The notes below the pieces were generated by a model. The model saw nothing but the letters and a program-made list of their open reading frames with translations. It was not told the origin of the DNA and searched no databases. A program made the position numbers and the translations under genes. From Chloroflexota bacterium (GTDB lineage Bacteria; Chloroflexota; Anaerolineae; Anaerolineales; Villigracilaceae), in NCBI GenBank assembly GCA_021796315.1, contig JAJYOH010000201.1, positions 1-9,377 of the forward strand: a stretch of 9,377 nucleotides of DNA, given 5' to 3'. Below are positions 5,682 to 9,377 of the stretch, in pieces. Each line of letters begins with the position of its first letter. Within the stretch, counting starts at the first letter, position 1.

Positions 5682-6423
5682 GTGATGAGCCTCCCTTCAG
5701 GTAAGTCACTCTCGGCAAGGTGCCGAGTTCTTCGAGCGCCATGAAACCGCGACCATCGCGTGCTTTTTGGCTGACCTTGCTATTCGGATCATCGATGCGT
5801 CCGAAGGTGATCGCATATGCCGGGCAGGCCTGGGCGCAGGCCGGAACCATTTCTCCATCCTTGATCTGGCGGTTCTCCGAAGCGGCCTTATCCTCGACAG
5901 CGTTTATCCGTTGGATACAGAACGTGCATTTCTCCATCACACCCATCCGACGGACGGTCACATCGGGATTGAGCTGATTGTTGAGCGGTTCAGGACGCGT
6001 ATAGTCACGCCAGTTGAAGGTACGCACTTGATAGGGGCAGTTGTTGGCGCAATAACGTGTACCCACACAGCGGTTATAGACTTGGAGATTGATTTCCTCC
6101 GCAGCGCTCTGAACTGATGCATACACTGGACAAACCGGTTCGCAAGGCGCATGTCCACACTGCTGACAAAGCATGGGCTGAAAACTGCTGCTAACTTTAG
6201 GAAAATCACCTTGCCAAAAGCGCTCGATGCGGATCCAATGCATGCCGCGTCCATAGGCCAGATCATCCTCGCCCACGAACGAAATATTGTTTTCCATGAC
6301 ACAGGCAGCAACGCAAGCCTGGCATCCTGTACACATATCCTGGTCAATGACCATGCCCCATTTTCCCTGCCCCGCAGTACTTTGACCTATACTGGTTTCG
6401 GGAATCTTAGTTTGAGTAGTCAT
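5665..6423 (-). CDS. actB2: ActB2, four-cluster ferredoxin subunit of ACIII (separate gene)
   Basis: 252 residues from the ATG at 6423 (SD AGGAG 7 nt upstream, overlapping the actB1 stop as TAGGAG); an open frame upstream of this ATG lacks an SD. Four Cys groups follow the DMSO-reductase/NrfC iron-sulfur subunit plan: C31/34/37/41; C86/89/94/98; C119/125/129 within CVGTRYCANNCPY; C166/169/196/200. Thr122 replaces one Cys in the third group, as expected for the single [3Fe-4S] cluster next to the quinol site; the others should be [4Fe-4S]. It corresponds to the C-terminal half of the fused ActB of characterised ACIII and carries electrons from ActC. It has no signal peptide of its own, so export is expected as a folded complex with Tat-targeted ActB1. 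It overlaps actC by 17 bases. Confidence 0.92.
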   Translation of the reverse strand: MTTQTKIPETSIGQSTAGQGKWGMVIDQDMCTGCQACVAACVMENNISFVGEDDLAYGRGMHWIRIERFWQGDFPKVSSSFQPMLCQQCGHAPCEPVCPVYASVQSAAEEINLQVYNRCVGTRYCANNCPYQVRTFNWRDYTRPEPLNNQLNPDVTVRRMGVMEKCTFCIQRINAVEDKAASENRQIKDGEMVPACAQACPAYAITFGRIDDPNSKVSQKARDGRGFMALEELGTLPRVTYLKGGSSHGSNG

Positions 6424-6433
6424 AAAGTCTCTC

Positions 6434-8614
6434 CTAATTCTGTGGCGTCCCGTAAACGCCCATAATGCTTTCCAAGCGGGCGAGAACATGCTTTTTACCG
6501 GTCTTCTCGATGCTGACTTTTACGCCTGCAAACGCCAAGTCGCCTGCCTCATTAAGGCTGGGACCCAACAAATCAGCAGGATTGATGCCGCGTTTTTCAG
6601 CATAACGCCCGTACGCAGTATGACCCTGCCCAAAAGGAATTGCGATCGTGTCTGGACGAATAGCCGGATACTTATAAACCGAGGCCTCCACCGAGCCTGC
6701 ATCAGATTTGATCAAAACCACATCATCGTTATCAATACCGAGTTGAGCAGCCGTAGCAGGGTTGATCTCCACCCATGAATTCCAAGTAACTGTAGTGTTC
6801 GGGTCAGGGACCTCCTGCAGCCAGGGTTTGTTGGCCCCGGCTTCGCCCAGTGTCGGCGAGACAAACGGGACAAGATAAAACTGACCGCTTCCGCTAAACT
6901 GCGCCGGGTCAACTTTGAAACTCTGACTGAGCACATCCGCACCAGATGGTGCGATCAGGTCATCCTTCGTTTTCCACCAGCCGCCATATTGCTGGAACTC
7001 CGCTGTGAAAGTGTTGATCTCCGGCGCCGAGAAGTAACCATCCGCCGCGCTCACCAAGTCACCCAGCTTGCTTTGGATAAACGCAACCTCATCTTTGAAA
7101 GACAGGGCGGCAGCCAACGCACCACCGGCTTTCTGTGCGGCAGCCAGCAAGACATCAACAGTAGCATGTGTATTGTAGTAGGCTGAAATCGCAGGCTGCG
7201 ATCCCGAAAGCACGGAAGGACCCGCACCGGTAGCAACCTTCTGGTAGCCCCACGACTCCAGGCCATGATGATCCGGGAAAACATAATTGGCCTGCATGGC
7301 TGTTTCATCCGGGAAGGTCGCGAACGAAATAACCTGCTCGACATTAGCCAGGGCATCAGCAAAACCAAGTGACTTCGGTAATTCAAAGACAGGATTGACA
7401 CCGTGCACGAACAACACTTTGACGCTGCCCGATTTGAGTATATTTACAAAATCCTGCATTTCCTTGATGCTGGCCGGGCGATGATATTGGCCAACCAGCG
7501 GCGCAAGCGTTGAAAGGTAAACGCCGCCTGGCTTGCCAAAGTTACCGGCGAAAGCATTCAGAGCCAACACTGCTTCGGCTGTTTGCAAACCGTTGCTCTG
7601 TCCTAAAGCCGCGCCGCCTGGAATGGCAAGCGCATTACCGGCTTTGGCAAAGAGTCTGGCCAAACGAGTCAGAGTATCAACCGAAACGCCGGAATCCTGG
7701 GCAACCGCTTTGACGTCCATACCGGAGAAAGCTGCGGGTACCTTGGCGCCTCCCGCTTCAGCCGCGAGACGGCCAATCGCCAGGGCGACCGCGCCCTCGG
7801 TCCCGGGTACGATCGGAATCCATTCATCCGCGTTAACGCCTGTTTGCGACATCCGCGCCTCGAATTGAACAAAGTAGCCGCGGCGGCTGGGATTTCCGCG
7901 CCGCATTTTGGAATAGCTGCGTGTATAAGCGACCGGTGAAAGCCAGGTTTCGAGGAAGTTGGCGCCGAACGAGAAGACCATGTCCGCGCCAGCCACGTCA
8001 AAGAAAGGCAAGCCATCCTGACCGAGAACATCTTTGGCGGCCCGCCCAAGCGTGGCGCGCGCTTCGAACATTCCAAGCGCCCCAAAACGAACCGGAGCGG
8101 GCGCGCCAAGTGATTTGGCGAGATCCGTTACCAGGTCAAAGAGATGATCGGGAACCATCCCCATCAGGAAAGCAATTTCTTCCGGTTTGTTCTTGCTCAA
8201 AGCATCGGCCACGACTTGAGTCGCGGCATCCCAATCCATCTTATCCCCGCCATCTGAACCACGCGCCGTGCGGTGGAACGGGTCTGTTACACGATCAGGG
8301 TTATACATGCCATGCAGAGTGGCTTGACCACGCACGCAGGTCTTGCCCAAATTAACGGGATTGTTTACATTTCCATCCACTTTGATGGCGCGTCCCTGCA
8401 TCGTGCGGACAACCAAACCGCAGCCTGCCGAGCACTCATGACAGGTAGTGGCATAAAAAGTGCTTAAACCATTATAGGTATACTCCGGCATTTTAATGTA
8501 AGGCTCGCGCGTAACATAACGTGATGCCGGGCCGCAACCGGTCAGGACGGCGGTTGTTGCCGCGCCTACTCCAGCTAACTTTAAAAAGTCGCGCCGGGAA
8601 ATCTGTTTGCTCAT
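6434..8614 (-). CDS. actB1: ActB1, molybdopterin-oxidoreductase-like Tat lipoprotein of ACIII
   Basis: 726 residues from the ATG at 8614 (SD AAGGA 6 nt upstream); an open frame begins 14 codons earlier but would bury the signal peptide. The N-terminus has the twin-arginine motif SRRDFLK (6-12) and lipobox LTGC (24-27), so it is a Tat-exported lipoprotein acylated at Cys27. Cys 58, 61, 65 and 93 form a complete N-terminal [4Fe-4S] motif (CHECSAGC...C). The long central part is molybdopterin-oxidoreductase-like, and the last 120 or so residues match the dinucleotide-binding domain, including GQGHTAYGRYAEKRG. I see no obvious Mo-ligating Cys/Ser, in line with ActB, which lacks molybdenum. With ActB2 the total (978 aa) equals a typical fused ActB. 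In the complex it is mainly a structural periplasmic subunit. It lies 20 nt after actA. Confidence 0.92.
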   Translation of the reverse strand: MSKQISRRDFLKLAGVGAATTAVLTGCGPASRYVTREPYIKMPEYTYNGLSTFYATTCHECSAGCGLVVRTMQGRAIKVDGNVNNPVNLGKTCVRGQATLHGMYNPDRVTDPFHRTARGSDGGDKMDWDAATQVVADALSKNKPEEIAFLMGMVPDHLFDLVTDLAKSLGAPAPVRFGALGMFEARATLGRAAKDVLGQDGLPFFDVAGADMVFSFGANFLETWLSPVAYTRSYSKMRRGNPSRRGYFVQFEARMSQTGVNADEWIPIVPGTEGAVALAIGRLAAEAGGAKVPAAFSGMDVKAVAQDSGVSVDTLTRLARLFAKAGNALAIPGGAALGQSNGLQTAEAVLALNAFAGNFGKPGGVYLSTLAPLVGQYHRPASIKEMQDFVNILKSGSVKVLFVHGVNPVFELPKSLGFADALANVEQVISFATFPDETAMQANYVFPDHHGLESWGYQKVATGAGPSVLSGSQPAISAYYNTHATVDVLLAAAQKAGGALAAALSFKDEVAFIQSKLGDLVSAADGYFSAPEINTFTAEFQQYGGWWKTKDDLIAPSGADVLSQSFKVDPAQFSGSGQFYLVPFVSPTLGEAGANKPWLQEVPDPNTTVTWNSWVEINPATAAQLGIDNDDVVLIKSDAGSVEASVYKYPAIRPDTIAIPFGQGHTAYGRYAEKRGINPADLLGPSLNEAGDLAFAGVKVSIEKTGKKHVLARLESIMGVYGTPQN

Positions 8615-8634
8615 ATCATATCCTTTCGACCGAT

Positions 8635-9234
8635 CTAATAATGGCAGGTACTGCAATCGGTAAGCTTGGTGCGCTGCTCGGCCAGCATCGCTGTGACAGC
8701 GGGATCGTGATTCGGATTGTTCTGGACGTTATCCTCCGTCTTTGCCCGGTGACAACTCAAACACCAACCCATGTTCATGATTTCAGGGTTTTGATAAACG
8801 GTCATTTTGCTCACATTGCCATGACAGTCTTCGCAATTCAATCCTGCGGCAATATGAGGCCTGTGGTTATAGTGCACAAAGTCCGGCACTTGCGCCACCG
8901 GAACCCAATCGATCGGTTGATTGTTCTGGACTGCCTGAACCAATGGCTTTAGCAGCAGACTCGTGTTGGTGATCGCCATTTGTTGATGACAGCCCCAACA
9001 CTTCGTTTCGGTTGGCAGGCCGGGTGAAGGGCCGCGCAGCGCGCCCGGATGGCAGTATAAACATTGAATTCCCACACCGACATGCAGATTGTGTGGGAAT
9101 TGAATTGGCTGTTCAGGTGATTTCTGGGTTTGGGCAATGCCCCAAACCCCTGTGCTGAAAACCACCAATAATATGATCAGGACACCAATACGCCCAAGCG
9201 GCTGGTTCAGCACATTGAAAAGCTTTTTAAACAT
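8635..9234 (-). CDS. actA: ActA, membrane-anchored pentaheme cytochrome c of ACIII
   Basis: 199 residues, first gene of the operon. A hydrophobic helix at about 16-34 anchors it; the rest is periplasmic. Five CXXCH sites bind heme c: CLYCH (58-62), CWGCH (79-83), CEDCH (134-138), CLSCH (158-162) and CSTCH (194-198, one residue from the C-terminus). Free histidines such as H48, H51, H121, H124 and H127 are candidate distal ligands. ActA belongs to the NrfH/cytochrome c7-like group of small multiheme proteins and takes electrons from the ActB2 clusters for transfer to ActE or soluble carriers. SD AGGAG sits 5 nt before the ATG. QrcA-type proteins look similar, but DUF3341 and ActE downstream favour ActA. 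Confidence 0.92.
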   Translation of the reverse strand: MFKKLFNVLNQPLGRIGVLIILLVVFSTGVWGIAQTQKSPEQPIQFPHNLHVGVGIQCLYCHPGALRGPSPGLPTETKCWGCHQQMAITNTSLLLKPLVQAVQNNQPIDWVPVAQVPDFVHYNHRPHIAAGLNCEDCHGNVSKMTVYQNPEIMNMGWCLSCHRAKTEDNVQNNPNHDPAVTAMLAEQRTKLTDCSTCHY

Positions 9235-9251
9235 AGATTCTCCTGACAGTG

Positions 9252-9280
9252 GGATATTTCATAACACTAAAATAATATCC
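9252..9280 (-). promoter_or_regulatory. Dyad in the actA 5' untranslated region
   Basis: GGATATT (9252-9258) and AATATCC (9274-9280) are perfect inverted repeats separated by 15 bases. They lie about 30-60 nt after the predicted transcription start and about 18 nt upstream of the actA start codon. This could be a repressor site, or a weak hairpin with an AT-rich loop just before the SD (9240-9244). No regulator is recognisable. Confidence 0.3.
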
Positions 9281-9315
9281 AAAAAGCGGATTACGCCCCG
9301 CCACATAATTTCGGC

Positions 9316-9345
9316 ATTATACTGCAAGCTTATGAAAAAGTACAA
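9316..9345 (-). promoter_or_regulatory. Promoter of the act operon
   Basis: The minus strand has a perfect TATAAT at 9321-9316. Eighteen bases upstream lies TTGTAC (9345-9340), a poor -35 (3 of 6 to TTGACA). The start would be near 9309, giving a leader of about 75 nt before actA. The strong -10 with a weak -35 suggests an activated or an alternative-sigma promoter; that is inference. Confidence 0.5.
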
Positions 9346-9377
9346 TACAGATACGAAAAGTTAATTTAAGGACACCC

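Noticed and set aside
6424..6489. Upstream start for ActB2 adding 22 residues, including an RRDFM stretch resembling a Tat motif
   Set aside because: The extension lies inside the actB1 coding end, is not followed by a hydrophobic segment, and has no SD; the ATG at 6423 has AGGAG 7 nt upstream.
6434..9234. Formate dehydrogenase or polysulfide/nitrate reductase operon
   Set aside because: The Mo-like, Fe-S and NrfD trio could suggest this, but the pentaheme ActA, DUF3341 ActD and ActE identify ACIII, and no Mo-ligand residue is evident.
9137..9364. Plus-strand 75-codon open frame at the right edge
   Set aside because: It overlaps the actA 5' end and its promoter in antisense, with no SD or recognisable protein features.

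Overview
The window looks like part of a Chloroflexota genome, most plausibly Anaerolineae-like. That is an inference from protein content: a quinol-oxidising Alternative Complex III (ACIII) operon with split ActB, several P/S/T/G-rich linker cytochromes, and a bactofilin. No rRNA or taxonomic marker is present to confirm it. There is no IS element, tRNA, rRNA or CRISPR array.

Right part (about 9345 down to 1094, minus strand): one tight operon of seven genes, read right to left. It encodes ActA (pentaheme cytochrome c), ActB1 (Tat-exported molybdopterin-oxidoreductase-like lipoprotein), ActB2 (four-cluster ferredoxin), ActC (NrfD-like 10-helix membrane subunit), ActD (DUF3341 membrane protein), ActE (here expanded to three heme domains) and a final diheme c-type cytochrome. 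Gaps are 20 nt or less, or the genes overlap, and every start has a clear Shine-Dalgarno (SD). A promoter-like sequence lies before actA and a bidirectional hairpin terminator ends the operon. Together the proteins would oxidise quinol at ActC, pass electrons through the ActB2 Fe-S clusters to the ActA and ActE hemes, and deliver them to soluble carriers or a terminal oxidase not in this window. ActF, the second NrfD-like subunit of characterised ACIII, is not in the operon. Its usual 3' place is taken by the diheme cytochrome. The operon encodes 10 CXXCH sites, against about six in characterised ACIII.

Middle-left (543-1058, plus strand): a bactofilin gene, convergent with the act operon and sharing its terminator.

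Left end (1-347, minus strand): this looks at first like an empty intergenic region, but it holds a compact set of signals. There is a near-consensus sigma70-type promoter, a perfect extended SD, a TTG-started 42-codon ORF, an intrinsic terminator, and immediately after it the SD and first seven codons of a gene that runs off the window. A 19-bp interrupted inverted repeat links the 42-codon ORF to the 5' arm of the terminator, so terminator and long-range helix exclude each other. This is the architecture of a transcription attenuator with a leader peptide, or of an unrecognised riboswitch-like RNA. It is the most novel element I can see here.
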